From a virus: a stretch of 48,962 nucleotides of DNA. Location: IMG/VR virus record IMGVR_UViG_3300005548_000017, positions 1 to 48,962 of that record; one strand, written 5' to 3'. This document shows positions 35,454-43,789 of the stretch, piece by piece. The notes under the pieces were generated by a model. The model did not search any database. It was not told the DNA's origin and saw only the letters and a program-made list of their open reading frames with translations. The position numbers and the translations under genes were made by a program. Within the stretch, counting starts at the first letter, position 1. Every line of letters starts with the position of its first letter.

Positions 35454-35524
35454 TATAGGACCGTATTCTTGGGTCTTTATTTGTGGGGTGCACTGAGCCT
35501 CAGTGCGGTAGCTCTGTCTTACAC

Positions 35525-35818
35525 ATGGGTCACCCTTGGTACAGTACCAGCGTATGGAAGCGCAGGCGTAGGGCACAGTTACGTGCACGTCCCTTGTGTG
35601 ACATGTGCGAGAAGGAGGGCATAGTGCAACAGGCTACAGTCGCTCACCACACCACACCACACAAGGGTGACTGGAATCTATTTCTCACATCCACACTGCA
35701 GTCCCTGTGCAAGATGCACCACGACAGTATCGCTAAATCAATAGAGGCAAGAGGATACGACAAGACCATAGGGCACGACGGATGGCCTCTAGTCGATCAT
35801 CTAAAAAATAAATCATGA
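35525..35818 (+). CDS. HNH endonuclease
   Basis: 97 aa from ATG 35525 (no clear ribosome site; GTG 35483 would add 14 residues). WYSTSVWKRRRRAQLRARPLC begins the fold; CDMCEKEG and LCKMHH give the zinc-binding Cys pairs, and VAHHTTPHKGD holds the HNH His residues. Small HNH nucleases next to terminase genes in HK97-type phages assist DNA packaging by nicking at cos or pac, so that role is likely. Confidence 0.85.
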   Translation: MGHPWYSTSVWKRRRRAQLRARPLCDMCEKEGIVQQATVAHHTTPHKGDWNLFLTSTLQSLCKMHHDSIAKSIEARGYDKTIGHDGWPLVDHLKNKS

Positions 35819-35947
35819 AAATTATTTTTTGTCCGGGGGGGAATAGAAAATGTTTTTAGAGATCTTTTCTAACACCGACGGGGGACCTACAAATTCAAAA
35901 ACGACATTTTTCTACGGAACCCCTAGAGCCGCAGGAGGTTTGTAGTC

Positions 35948-36346
35948 ATGGGTTTGCGTGGTCCTAAGGTGGTGGTCCTGCACGACAGAGCTGGCCCTCC
36001 CTCCAGGCTCACCAAGGAGGAGCGCGAGGTATGGACTGTCACGGTGGAGGGCCTCCCCGTGGAGTGGTTCAGGCCGGAGCAGCTGCCTCTTCTCGAGCAG
36101 TACTGCGTGCACGTGTGCCGGGTCAGGCAGATAACTCAGATGATACGCGACGGGGGCAGCAAGCAGGCGGGTGTCTCGCTGACCGACCTGTACCGCATGG
36201 AGATGGCCGAGACGAAGATGGTGGCGTTTCTTGCTACCAAGATGAGGCTCACCCAGCAGTCGACCCTGGCCGTGAGAAAATCGAAGCACGGCGGCGGACC
36301 AATACAGAAGCCTTGGGAGAGGGACTCCGACGTTGAGGAGGAGTAA
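35948..36346 (+). CDS. terS: Terminase small subunit, P27 family
   Basis: 132 aa. GLRGPKVVVLHDRAGPPSRLTKEEREVW ... LPLLEQYCVHVCRVRQITQ ... ETKMVAFLATKMRLTQQS is the standard P27 layout (N-terminal GPK, central helices, C-terminal M-R-L-T). It recognises the packaging start site and loads the large subunit. Start at 35948 behind GGAGG; overlaps terL by 14 nt. The 130 bp upstream is AT-rich and noncoding. Confidence 0.9.
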   Translation: MGLRGPKVVVLHDRAGPPSRLTKEEREVWTVTVEGLPVEWFRPEQLPLLEQYCVHVCRVRQITQMIRDGGSKQAGVSLTDLYRMEMAETKMVAFLATKMRLTQQSTLAVRKSKHGGGPIQKPWERDSDVEEE

Positions 36347-37916
36347 GGCCACCAAGAAGAAGCTCTCGCGCGGCGAGGACAACATTCGCTGGATAGAGAG
36401 AAACTGCCATGTCCCGGAGGGCGACGACATGGGAGAGAAGGTTGTTCTCCGCGAGTGGCAGCGGGACTTCATCAAGAAGATCTACGACAACCCCGACTCC
36501 ACGCGCACGGCGATACTCAGCGTGGGCCGCAAGAACGGCAAGACCGCGCTGGCAGCGTTTCTTCTCATACTGCATCTCATAGGCCCGGAGGCGGTGCGCA
36601 ACTCGCAGCTATACTCCTCGGCGCAGTCGAAGGAGCAGGCGGCGGTTCTCTTCGATCTGGCTGCCAAGTGCATACGGCTCTCGCCTAATCTTCGCCCCCA
36701 CTGCACGGTGCGCGACACCTACAAGCAGCTACTCTGTCCCGGCATGGGCACCAAGTATCGGGCGCTCTCCGCGGAGGTGAAAACTAGCTATGGCCTCAGC
36801 CCCATCTTCATGGTGCACGACGAGCTGGGGCAGGTGCAGGGGCCGAAGTCCGAGCTCTACTCGGCACTGGAGACGGCCACTGCGGCGCACGGAACGAAGA
36901 AGTTCAGGGAGGTGGACGGCTCGCGGCGACAGCCGCTGAGCGTCATCATCTCCACGCAGGCGCCGACCGACAACGATCTAATGTCCATTCTCGTGGACGA
37001 CGCCCTCACCGGCAAGGACCCGAAGAAGGTGGTGGAGCTGTGGACCGCCGACAAGGAGGCGGACCCGTTCGACGAGGAGACGATAAAGCAGGCGAACCCG
37101 GCCTACGGCGACTTCCAGAACGACGAGGAGGTTCTCAACGCTGCAGAGAACGCCCGGCGAATGCCGAGTCAGGAGGCCAGCTTCCGCAATCTCTACCTGA
37201 ACCAGCGGGTGGAGGCATTCAGTCCCTTCGTGACGAAGACGGTGTGGGACTCGTGCGGCGCGGCACCTGCAGTTCTCAAGAGGGACACTCCGATATACGC
37301 TGGCCTCGATCTGTCCTCGACCACCGACCTCACGGCGTACGTCGAGATCGGTCAGGTTGGGGGTGTGTGGCAGGTGGCTCCGACGTTCTGGCTCCCCGAG
37401 GAGGGGCTGAGAGAGAAGGCGCGGCTGGACAGAGTGCAGTACGACGTGTGGAGCGACGAGGGCTATCTGGAGGCCTGCCCCGGCAAGTCGGTGGACTACC
37501 GATACGTGGCCGACTTTCTGGTGGACCGCATCAGGGACGCCAACGTCAGGAAGATCGCTTTCGATCGGTGGGGATTCAAGCATCTCAAGTCGTGGCTTCT
37601 GGAGGCCGGACTCACCGAGAAGAAGATAGAGGACACGTTCGTCGAGTTCGGGCAGGGGTTTCAGTCTATGTCCCCGGCCCTGCGCTCGCTCGAGACGCTG
37701 ATTCTCAACAAGCAACTGGCGCACGGCAAGCATCCGGTTCTGTCGATGTGCGCGGCGGTGTCCGTGGTCAAGCGCGACCCGTCCGGCAACAGAAAGCTGG
37801 ACAAGGCTAAGTCGAGGGGAAGAATAGACGGCATGATAGCTCTGGCGATGGCTGCAGCGGTGGCCGAGAGTACGGTACCCGCGAAGAAGGTCGCGCACGA
37901 CCTCATGTTCGTCTGA
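36333..37916 (+). CDS. terL: Terminase large subunit
   Basis: 527 aa from TTG 36333. ATPase: SVGRKNGKTALAAF (Walker A, 63-75), IFMVHDELGQ (Walker B, D163/E164), VIISTQAPTDNDLM (coupling motif). Nuclease: YAGLDLSSTTDLTAY (first Asp), KIAFDRWGFKHL (second Asp), SRGRIDGMIALAMA (third Asp). Full-length and intact, of the HK97/phi-type Terminase_1 family. It powers DNA translocation into the prohead and cuts concatemers. Confidence 0.97.
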   Translation: MRRSKATKKKLSRGEDNIRWIERNCHVPEGDDMGEKVVLREWQRDFIKKIYDNPDSTRTAILSVGRKNGKTALAAFLLILHLIGPEAVRNSQLYSSAQSKEQAAVLFDLAAKCIRLSPNLRPHCTVRDTYKQLLCPGMGTKYRALSAEVKTSYGLSPIFMVHDELGQVQGPKSELYSALETATAAHGTKKFREVDGSRRQPLSVIISTQAPTDNDLMSILVDDALTGKDPKKVVELWTADKEADPFDEETIKQANPAYGDFQNDEEVLNAAENARRMPSQEASFRNLYLNQRVEAFSPFVTKTVWDSCGAAPAVLKRDTPIYAGLDLSSTTDLTAYVEIGQVGGVWQVAPTFWLPEEGLREKARLDRVQYDVWSDEGYLEACPGKSVDYRYVADFLVDRIRDANVRKIAFDRWGFKHLKSWLLEAGLTEKKIEDTFVEFGQGFQSMSPALRSLETLILNKQLAHGKHPVLSMCAAVSVVKRDPSGNRKLDKAKSRGRIDGMIALAMAAAVAESTVPAKKVAHDLMFV

Positions 37917-37949
37917 GAGCTGGGCGACTGCGTCTGTAATAAATCTCTC

Positions 37950-38123
37950 ATGGACAGTATCACCCCTCACTGCGATGAGAGTGGCTCGTCCCCCCTGAGT
38001 CAGCAGGCGCAGTCGCTCTTTTTAATTGTTCCGCCGAGACTGATGGAGGAGGCCCGCCGAGTGTTCGCCGGGTCGAACGTAGTGCTGATAGAGCAGCAGC
38101 AAATTCCCGTGGGCGAAGACTAG
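37950..38123 (+). CDS. Small protein between terL and capsid, unknown
   Basis: 57 aa read from ATG 37950 to TAG 38123: MDSITPHCDESGSSPLSQQA then SLFLIVPPRLMEEARRVFAG and NVVLIEQQQIPVGED. No ribosome site is evident at this ATG. Its stop is 7 nt before the protease-capsid start. Predicted as strand-helix-strand; no family recognised. Confidence 0.5.
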   Translation: MDSITPHCDESGSSPLSQQAQSLFLIVPPRLMEEARRVFAGSNVVLIEQQQIPVGED

Positions 38124-38130
38124 AGGAGAC

Positions 38131-40170
38131 ATGGCAAGAGAAGTAAAGAGCAAAGAGATCGCCTATGCCCGACTCGACATCAAGTCGATCGACAAGCAGA
38201 AGCGAGTAATCACGGGAACGGCGACTACGCCTACTCCCGACAGAGTGGGCGACATCGTTAATCCGCTCGGAGTCGAGTTCAGGAACCCTATGCCGCTGCT
38301 GTGGCAGCACAGGTCCGATCAGCCGATCGGACTCGTCAGGTTCGAGAAGCCGACAAAGGCGGGTATCAAGTTCGAGGCCACCTTGCCGCAGCCCGCAGAT
38401 CTCAAGAGCGAGAATCTGCGGAAGCGCATCGAGGAGGCAATCGAGAGCGTAGAGCTAGGGCTGGTTCGCGCTACGTCGATTGGATTCAGGCCCATCAAGT
38501 ACGCCTTCATGGACGACGGAGGCGTGGACTTCCAGGAATCGGAGGTGATGGAACTATCGCTAGTGACGATCCCGGCTAACGCCGAGGCCACCATCGCCAC
38601 CATCAAGCACTTTGCTACCAAGTCCGATATCTCGGACACCGCTACGATTACTATCACACCGCCCCAAGCTGTCGCTCCGCCGCGAGGCGATAATGTGGTC
38701 GTTAAGACCGCGCCGACTGTCAAGGCATCATCAACACGAAAGGAGACATCCAAGATGTCTAAGACAATCGCGGAGAAAATCTCTGCGTTCGAGGCGTCGC
38801 GCGCTGCCAAGGCTGCCGCGGTCGCCAAGCTTCTCGAGGGCGAGGGTGACGAGATGGTCACGCTCAACGCCGAGCAGCAGGAGCAGCACGACACACTGAT
38901 GCAGGAGATCAGGGACATCGACGCGCACCTTGTTCGACTGCACGACGCCGAGAAGCTGGCAAAGGAAGCAGCCAAGCCTGTCACCGCAGAGACAATCACG
39001 GAAGACAAGGCGCGGCAGCCCATTCGCGTCACGGCGATTCATGCCAACGTGCCGAAGGGTCAGTCCTTCGTGCGCTACGCTCAGGCTCTCACGGCTGGCA
39101 AGGGAAGCATCGATCAGTCGATTCGCTTCGCCAAGTCGGCGATGAAGCGCGGCGGATGGGACAACACCCCGGAAGTTCTCGACTGGCTTGAGCTCGACGT
39201 GAGCTCGATCATGCGCGAGAAGGCCGCGGTCGGTGTCGGTACTACCACGGACGCGACTTGGGCCTCGCCGCTCATCGCGTATAACGTGCTCTCGTCGGAG
39301 TTCATCGAGTATCTCCGCCCGAACACGATCATCGGCCGCATCCCCGGTCTGCGTCGCGTTCCCTTCAACATCCAGATGCCGCGCACCACAAGTGCGACGT
39401 CAGCCGGATGGGTCGGCGAAAACGCGCCGAAGCCGGTCAGCGCGATGGCCTTCGATACGGTTCAGCTCCGCTGGGCCAAGGCGGCAGGCATCGTCGTCCT
39501 CACGGACGAGCTGGTGCGGTTCAGCAATCCGTCGGCGGAAGCCGTCGTGCGGCAGGACCTCGTGGACACTATCACGCAGTTCCTCGATCGTCAGTTCGTC
39601 GATCCCTCGGTGGCCGCAGTCACCAACGTGTCGCCGGCCTCGATCACGAACGGCGTGACTGGCGTCACCCCGACTGGAACAAACGAGGCAGCGCTCCGCA
39701 CGGACGTCGCCACGCTGTTCGCGAACTTGCTCACGCTCAACTTGTCGCCGTCCGGCGGCGTGTGGATCATGACACAGCAGCAGGCTCTGCGGCTGTCGCT
39801 CATGGTGAACTCGCTCGGTCAGCCGTCCTTCCCGAACATCAACGCGGAAGGTGGCACGCTGTTCGGCTATCCGGTCGTGGCGTCGGAGAACATCCCGTCG
39901 ACGACTGGCTCGCCGACGGAAGGCTACCCGATCATCTTCGCGGTCGCGAAGGAGATCCTGCTGGCCGACGACGGTCAGGTCGTGCTCGACGCAAGCAATC
40001 AGGCGTCGATCCAACTTGACTCGGCGCCTGACTCGCCTCCGGGTGCGTCCACTGCTTACATCTCGATGTGGCAGATGAACATGACCGGTCTGCGTGCCGA
40101 GCGCTGGATCAACTGGCTGAAGCGCCGCACTGGCGTCGTCCAGTTCATCTCGTCCGCGCTCTATCGCTAA
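38131..40170 (+). CDS. HK97-type prohead protease / major capsid protein fusion
   Basis: 679 aa. Residues 1-165: prohead protease (ITGTATTPTPDRVGDIVNPLGVEF, PLLWQHRSD with H60, RATSIGFRP with S116, MELSLVTIPANAEA with E141). Residues ~209-315: scaffold-like delta domain with coiled coil (AEKISAFEASRAAKAAAVAK, QEQHDTLMQEIRDIDAHLVRL). Residues ~315-679: HK97-fold capsid (FIEYLRPNTIIGRIPGLRRVPFNIQMP, SAGWVGENAPKP, WIMTQQQALRLSL, FGYPVVASENIP). Protease and capsid are usually separate; here they are one frame. An internal ATG at 38755 (residue 209) has AAAGGAGA 8 nt upstream, so free capsid (~471 aa) is probably also translated. Confidence 0.93.
   Translation: MAREVKSKEIAYARLDIKSIDKQKRVITGTATTPTPDRVGDIVNPLGVEFRNPMPLLWQHRSDQPIGLVRFEKPTKAGIKFEATLPQPADLKSENLRKRIEEAIESVELGLVRATSIGFRPIKYAFMDDGGVDFQESEVMELSLVTIPANAEATIATIKHFATKSDISDTATITITPPQAVAPPRGDNVVVKTAPTVKASSTRKETSKMSKTIAEKISAFEASRAAKAAAVAKLLEGEGDEMVTLNAEQQEQHDTLMQEIRDIDAHLVRLHDAEKLAKEAAKPVTAETITEDKARQPIRVTAIHANVPKGQSFVRYAQALTAGKGSIDQSIRFAKSAMKRGGWDNTPEVLDWLELDVSSIMREKAAVGVGTTTDATWASPLIAYNVLSSEFIEYLRPNTIIGRIPGLRRVPFNIQMPRTTSATSAGWVGENAPKPVSAMAFDTVQLRWAKAAGIVVLTDELVRFSNPSAEAVVRQDLVDTITQFLDRQFVDPSVAAVTNVSPASITNGVTGVTPTGTNEAALRTDVATLFANLLTLNLSPSGGVWIMTQQQALRLSLMVNSLGQPSFPNINAEGGTLFGYPVVASENIPSTTGSPTEGYPIIFAVAKEILLADDGQVVLDASNQASIQLDSAPDSPPGASTAYISMWQMNMTGLRAERWINWLKRRTGVVQFISSALYR
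38755..40170 (+). CDS. Predicted internally initiated major capsid protein
   Basis: In-frame ATG at 38755 (MSKTIAEKISAFEASRA) follows AAAGGAGACATCCAAG, a strong ribosome site in the middle of the protease-capsid reading frame. It begins exactly at the delta domain, where the capsid gene starts in phages that keep the two separate. This would supply capsid subunits in excess over the fusion, which would provide protease. Inferred from the ribosome site and domain boundary. Confidence 0.6.
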   Translation: MSKTIAEKISAFEASRAAKAAAVAKLLEGEGDEMVTLNAEQQEQHDTLMQEIRDIDAHLVRLHDAEKLAKEAAKPVTAETITEDKARQPIRVTAIHANVPKGQSFVRYAQALTAGKGSIDQSIRFAKSAMKRGGWDNTPEVLDWLELDVSSIMREKAAVGVGTTTDATWASPLIAYNVLSSEFIEYLRPNTIIGRIPGLRRVPFNIQMPRTTSATSAGWVGENAPKPVSAMAFDTVQLRWAKAAGIVVLTDELVRFSNPSAEAVVRQDLVDTITQFLDRQFVDPSVAAVTNVSPASITNGVTGVTPTGTNEAALRTDVATLFANLLTLNLSPSGGVWIMTQQQALRLSLMVNSLGQPSFPNINAEGGTLFGYPVVASENIPSTTGSPTEGYPIIFAVAKEILLADDGQVVLDASNQASIQLDSAPDSPPGASTAYISMWQMNMTGLRAERWINWLKRRTGVVQFISSALYR

Positions 40171-40220
40171 AGCGGAACTCCGGGTTAGCTCACTCCTTCC
40201 TCTGAGCGAGCTCGGGTGGA

Positions 40221-40265
40221 GAGGGCCGGTACGGAGTCGCCCCCGGCATCGGCCCTCTTTCCTTC
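40221..40265 (+). terminator. Rho-independent terminator after the capsid gene
   Basis: GAGGGCCG (40221-40228) pairs with CGGCCCTC (40250-40257), followed by TTTCCTT. The loop holds a further GTCGCCCCCGGC segment. It would reduce read-through from the highly expressed capsid gene into the portal region. Confidence 0.65.
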
Positions 40266-40287
40266 CTCACTCATTAGAGAATTCAGC

Positions 40288-40416
40288 ATGAGAGTAATTA
40301 CTCTAGTCGTTCTCATAGTTGCACTGACGAGCTGCGCGCACGCGAACAATAAGCGCGGCTCGTGCAGCAGTGATCCAGTTGGTATGATCGCCAACTCCCT
40401 CAGGCTCTGCAAGTAA
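40288..40416 (+). CDS. 42-aa lipoprotein
   Basis: MRVITLVVLIVALTSCAHAN: a short signal peptide ending in a lipobox LTSC, then a 25-residue tail with two Cys (GSCSSDP, LRLCK). Size and layout match small phage lipoproteins such as Rz1-like spanins, though Rz1 proline richness is missing and no i-spanin is adjacent. Ribosome site weak (TAGAGAA). Confidence 0.6.
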   Translation: MRVITLVVLIVALTSCAHANNKRGSCSSDPVGMIANSLRLCK

Positions 40417-40495
40417 GCTGCCGTCTCGGGTTGCAGCTCTCATCCGCAGCGGTGAGAGTGAGTCTGTCGTGAGACAGGTTTACAGAGACGGCGGC
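40417..40495 (+). ncRNA. Structured RNA candidate with three-way junction and GNRA loop
   Basis: Directly after the lipoprotein stop. P1: 11 bp closing stem 40417-40427 with 40485-40495 (one G-U). P2: CTCTCA (40437-40442) with TGAGAG (40453-40458), extended by CCG/CGG inside. P3: CTGTC (40464-40468) with GACAG (40473-40477), capped by a GTGA (GNRA) tetraloop. All helices are perfect or nearly so and together form a compact three-way junction. It ends 25 nt before the next start, so a cis-regulatory leader or a free RNA are both possible. No known class recognised. Confidence 0.6.
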
Positions 40496-40519
40496 ACCCT
40501 CTAAACGGGAGTAAGACTA

Positions 40520-40819
40520 ATGACGAAGACACTGAGAGCAGTGGTGGCGTTTCCCTACAACGGCGAGTTCAGGAATCCCGGCGACAAGTTTCCGGCCGCG
40601 AGCGACAGCGACGCAGATCTCTTGTCGCGACTCGGCAAGGTGGAGGTCGTGAGACAAAAGGGCGATCAGCCGCCCCAGCAGTCAGCTCCGGCTCCAGCTC
40701 CCGAGAAGATGGAGACCACCGCGGTCAAGGCGGAGGAGACCATCGCGAGCGACGAGGAGAAGCCTGCCACTCGCCGCGAGAGGGTGTACCGGCGGCGCGA
40801 CATGAGGCCAGAAGAATGA
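40520..40819 (+). CDS. Small virion-module protein, unknown function
   Basis: 99 aa. AVVAFPYNGEFRNPGDKFPAA then DADLLSRLGKVEVV is a small beta unit common in phage head modules. The rest is Pro/Ala/Glu-rich and disordered, ending in an Arg-rich stretch (RRERVYRRRD). It overlaps the portal start (ATGA) and has a GGGAG site. Perhaps a head-associated accessory factor. Confidence 0.7.
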   Translation: MTKTLRAVVAFPYNGEFRNPGDKFPAASDSDADLLSRLGKVEVVRQKGDQPPQQSAPAPAPEKMETTAVKAEETIASDEEKPATRRERVYRRRDMRPEE

Positions 40820-42282
40820 GACTCTTTGGCTACGAGATCGGTAAAGTTAAGGCTCCCGTTCCGGCGACGACGACTCCGGTTGGATGGACGTTCAACGGTC
40901 CGGGGGACTGGCTGAACAACTGGCCGACCGTTCAGGAGCCGTTCACCGGAGCGTGGCAGCGGAATATGGACATGCGCTTAGAGAGCGTGTTGTCCTTCTA
41001 CGCCGTGTACGCCTGCATCAACCTGATAGCTGGCGACATCGGCAAGCTCACTCTGCGGCTGGTCGAGAAGAAGAAGGAGAACGTCTACGAGCCAGTCGAG
41101 GTTCCGGCTTTCTCTCCCGTTCTGCGGAAACCTAACGGATACCAGACGCGCCAGCAGTTCATGGAGAACTGGATGGTGTCGAAGCTTACCTCGGGCAACA
41201 CGTACATCCTGAAGGAGTACAACAACGCTGGCACCGTCAGCGAGATGCACGTTCTGCACCCGGCGATGGTCAGGCCGATGGTGTCGGACCTGGACGGGTC
41301 CATCTGGTACTCGGTCAGCAACGATCCTCTCGTCGTCGAGCAGAGGCCGGACACGGACCTGATGATCCCGGCGCGGTTCATCATTCACGACAGATTCCCG
41401 CCTCTCGGTGGACACAGGCTCTGCGGCGTCGCGCCGATAACTGCGTGCGTGCTGGCTGCCATGCAGGGCATGAACATCCAGCGCAGCTCCAGCACGTTCT
41501 TCGCGAACGGTGCCAAGCCTAGCGGCATTCTCACCAGCGACCTGACGATCGACGAGACCACAGCAAAGCGCCTCAAGGATCAGTGGGAGGCGAACTACAC
41601 TGGCACGAAGATAGGCAAGGTCGCCGTTCTCGGCGACGGCCTGAAGTACGCGCCGATCATGATCAGCGCGCAGGACTCGCAGTTGGTCAGTCAGCTGAAG
41701 CTGACCGCAGAGATCGTGTGCACCGCGTTCGGCGTTCCGCCTCACAAGATCTTCATCGGCCAGATGCCGAACTACAACAACATCGAGGCTCTGGACCAGA
41801 ACTACTACTCGGGCTGTCTGCACAAGTTAATCGAGGCCGTGGAGTCGTGTCTCGATCAGGGTCTTGGGCTGGAGAAGGCGGAGATAAACTACCAGACGAA
41901 CCTGAACGTCAAGGACCTGCTGAAGATGGACACGCCTACCAAGGTGAAGACGTACATTGAGTCCGTCCGGGGCGTCCTTACCACGAACGAGGCTCGCGAG
42001 GAGCTCGGCTACGACGAGGTGAAGGGCGGCGACGCAGTGCTGAGCCAGCAGCAGAACTACGACATCGCGGCTCTCGCCAAGAGGGACGCCAAGGAAGATC
42101 CATTCGCCAAGGCAGAGACAACGCCCAAGACGCCGAAGAAGCCTGCTCAGGACGCGGGAGACTCAGGGCAGCCCACGCCTCCGCCAGAACCAAAGATGAT
42201 AACTGATCAGCGACCTCAATTGTCAGTGGAGGAGCGCAGTGCAGCTTATCAGAAAGGCTTCAATGACTGTGCCGCTGCATGA
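40816..42282 (+). CDS. Portal protein, HK97 type
   Basis: 488 aa. Recognised by FYAVYACINLIAGDIGKLTLRL, SKLTSGNTYILKEYN, the MNIQRSSSTFFANGAKPSGIL helix-loop, and ITAEIVCTAFGVPPHKIFIG / YNNIEALDQNYYSGCLHKLIE near residues 295-345. These are standard portal blocks (Phage_portal, PF04860). Forms the dodecameric DNA gate in the capsid. It lies after the capsid gene, whereas portal usually precedes protease and capsid. C-terminus is acidic/Pro-rich and overlaps the next gene by 44 nt. Confidence 0.95.
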   Translation: MRLFGYEIGKVKAPVPATTTPVGWTFNGPGDWLNNWPTVQEPFTGAWQRNMDMRLESVLSFYAVYACINLIAGDIGKLTLRLVEKKKENVYEPVEVPAFSPVLRKPNGYQTRQQFMENWMVSKLTSGNTYILKEYNNAGTVSEMHVLHPAMVRPMVSDLDGSIWYSVSNDPLVVEQRPDTDLMIPARFIIHDRFPPLGGHRLCGVAPITACVLAAMQGMNIQRSSSTFFANGAKPSGILTSDLTIDETTAKRLKDQWEANYTGTKIGKVAVLGDGLKYAPIMISAQDSQLVSQLKLTAEIVCTAFGVPPHKIFIGQMPNYNNIEALDQNYYSGCLHKLIEAVESCLDQGLGLEKAEINYQTNLNVKDLLKMDTPTKVKTYIESVRGVLTTNEAREELGYDEVKGGDAVLSQQQNYDIAALAKRDAKEDPFAKAETTPKTPKKPAQDAGDSGQPTPPPEPKMITDQRPQLSVEERSAAYQKGFNDCAAA

Positions 42283-43753
42283 GCAGACTGAGTTCCTGAG
42301 GGAGCTCGGCAAGTACGTTCGCGAGCAGATCGAGCTCGCGGTCAAGCCGTATCAGGTGAAGATAGAGGAGCTGGAGGCGCAGATACTGCTGCGCCCCGTC
42401 ATCGACGAGGCAGACGTGGTGGAGGCGGCGCACGACGCCGTCGTCAAGAGTCTGCCCAAGCCGGAGAACGGGAGGGACGGGAGGGACGGCGAGCCCGGGA
42501 AGGACGTAGACTACACCTTCGTCAAGTCCCTCATCGACGAGCAAGTCGAGACCAAGATCAGGCTGCTGCCCCCGGCCCGTGACGGCAAGGACGGCGTGGA
42601 CGGCAAGAGCGCAGCGATCGACTACGACAAGGTGACCGAGATATTAAACGGATGCATCGGTCAGTACTTCATGGCGTATCCTGTCAAGAATGGTGTTGAT
42701 GGCAAGGACGGCATACCGGGTAAGGACGCGGAGCCGGTCAATTACACGAAAATCTGGTCGGAGATTCACGAGAAAGTACGTCAGCATTTCGAGGACTATC
42801 CTGTCAAGGACGGCAAGGACGGTGCGGACGGAAAAGATGGCGCGGACGGTGCACCGGGCAAGGACGGCACCAGCGTAATCGCTGATGACGTCTTGCCAGC
42901 GATTCTGCTGTACACGGAGCAGACCGTCGAGAAGCTATTTACTCAGTGGCCGAAGCCGAAGGACGGCAGGGACGGCGCAGACGGCAAGGATGCAGTCGTC
43001 GACTGGGAAAAGGTCGCCGTAGAGGTCAACGAGAGAGTACTTTCATACTTCGAGGCAAATCCAGTGAGGGACGGTGAAGATGGAGCTCCGGGCAAGGACG
43101 GCACGTCTGTTACGATCGATCAGCTTATTCCTGTGGTCGCTGACGCTGTCAGTAAGAGTGTTGCTGGTCTGCCTAAGCCTCCTCACGTTACTGGTAGTGT
43201 TATCGACCGCGACGGTGTTCTTAATCTTATGCACAGCGACGGGACATCTGTCAAGGTTGGCCTTGTGGTCGGCAGAGACGGCACTAGCCCCTCGCTTGAG
43301 CAGATTCGAGAGATGGTTAAGAGCGCTGCCGCAGAGCTACCTCGACCGAAGGACGGCGCAGACGGCAAGGACGGCCGCGACGGCATCGGGTTTGAGGACA
43401 TTCGGTTCGAACAGATCGACACACGAAATGCAAGACTCGTCGTCACCAATCCAGACGGATCAAAGTCCAAAGAGTTTTCACTGATTCTGGTTGGTCAGGA
43501 CTACAGAGGAATGTACGACGAGAGCGCGGAGTACGTGAGAGGCGACCGAGTGACACTCGGAGGATCGGAGTGGCACTGCAACGTTCCGTGCAAGGGAGTA
43601 CGTCCAGTTACCGACGACGAGAATTGGTCGCTGGCAGTTAGACGTGGAAGAGACGGCAAGAAAGGTGATCCCGGTCCGAAGGGCGAGAAGGGTATGGACG
43701 GTCGCGACGGACGCGACCTGACGCAACTAGGCTTCGACGGTTCAAAGACGTGA
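42239..43753 (+). CDS. Collagen-like virion protein with carbohydrate-binding-like end
   Basis: 504 aa from GTG 42239 (GGAGGAGC 7 nt upstream). Helical start (residues 10-60), then many short Gly-x-Asp/Lys runs (GRDGRDGEPGKDVD, GKDGVDGKSA, GKDGADGKDGADGAPGKDG and similar). These are interleaved with ~35-residue alpha/beta spacers that recur (KVTEILNGCIGQYFMAYPV, EIHEKVRQHFEDYPV, EVNERVLSYFEANPV). The C-terminus YRGMYDESAEYVRGDRVTLG ... EWHCNV resembles a CBM5/12-type module, followed by a last collagen run. The collagen parts probably form trimeric fibres on the head or tail. Confidence 0.85.
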   Translation: MQLIRKASMTVPLHEQTEFLRELGKYVREQIELAVKPYQVKIEELEAQILLRPVIDEADVVEAAHDAVVKSLPKPENGRDGRDGEPGKDVDYTFVKSLIDEQVETKIRLLPPARDGKDGVDGKSAAIDYDKVTEILNGCIGQYFMAYPVKNGVDGKDGIPGKDAEPVNYTKIWSEIHEKVRQHFEDYPVKDGKDGADGKDGADGAPGKDGTSVIADDVLPAILLYTEQTVEKLFTQWPKPKDGRDGADGKDAVVDWEKVAVEVNERVLSYFEANPVRDGEDGAPGKDGTSVTIDQLIPVVADAVSKSVAGLPKPPHVTGSVIDRDGVLNLMHSDGTSVKVGLVVGRDGTSPSLEQIREMVKSAAAELPRPKDGADGKDGRDGIGFEDIRFEQIDTRNARLVVTNPDGSKSKEFSLILVGQDYRGMYDESAEYVRGDRVTLGGSEWHCNVPCKGVRPVTDDENWSLAVRRGRDGKKGDPGPKGEKGMDGRDGRDLTQLGFDGSKT

Positions 43754-43789
43754 CGTCGCGGTCAAACACTTCTCACAGGAGACAACGGC

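Noticed and set aside
38319-39032. Leftward 237-codon frame opposite the capsid gene
   Set aside because: Shadow of the protease-capsid frame; no ribosome site and Ser/Val-rich low-complexity composition.
40417-40495. Hammerhead ribozyme or tRNA as the identity of the structured RNA
   Set aside because: No CUGANGA/GAAA core on either strand, and helix lengths and loops do not match a tRNA cloverleaf.
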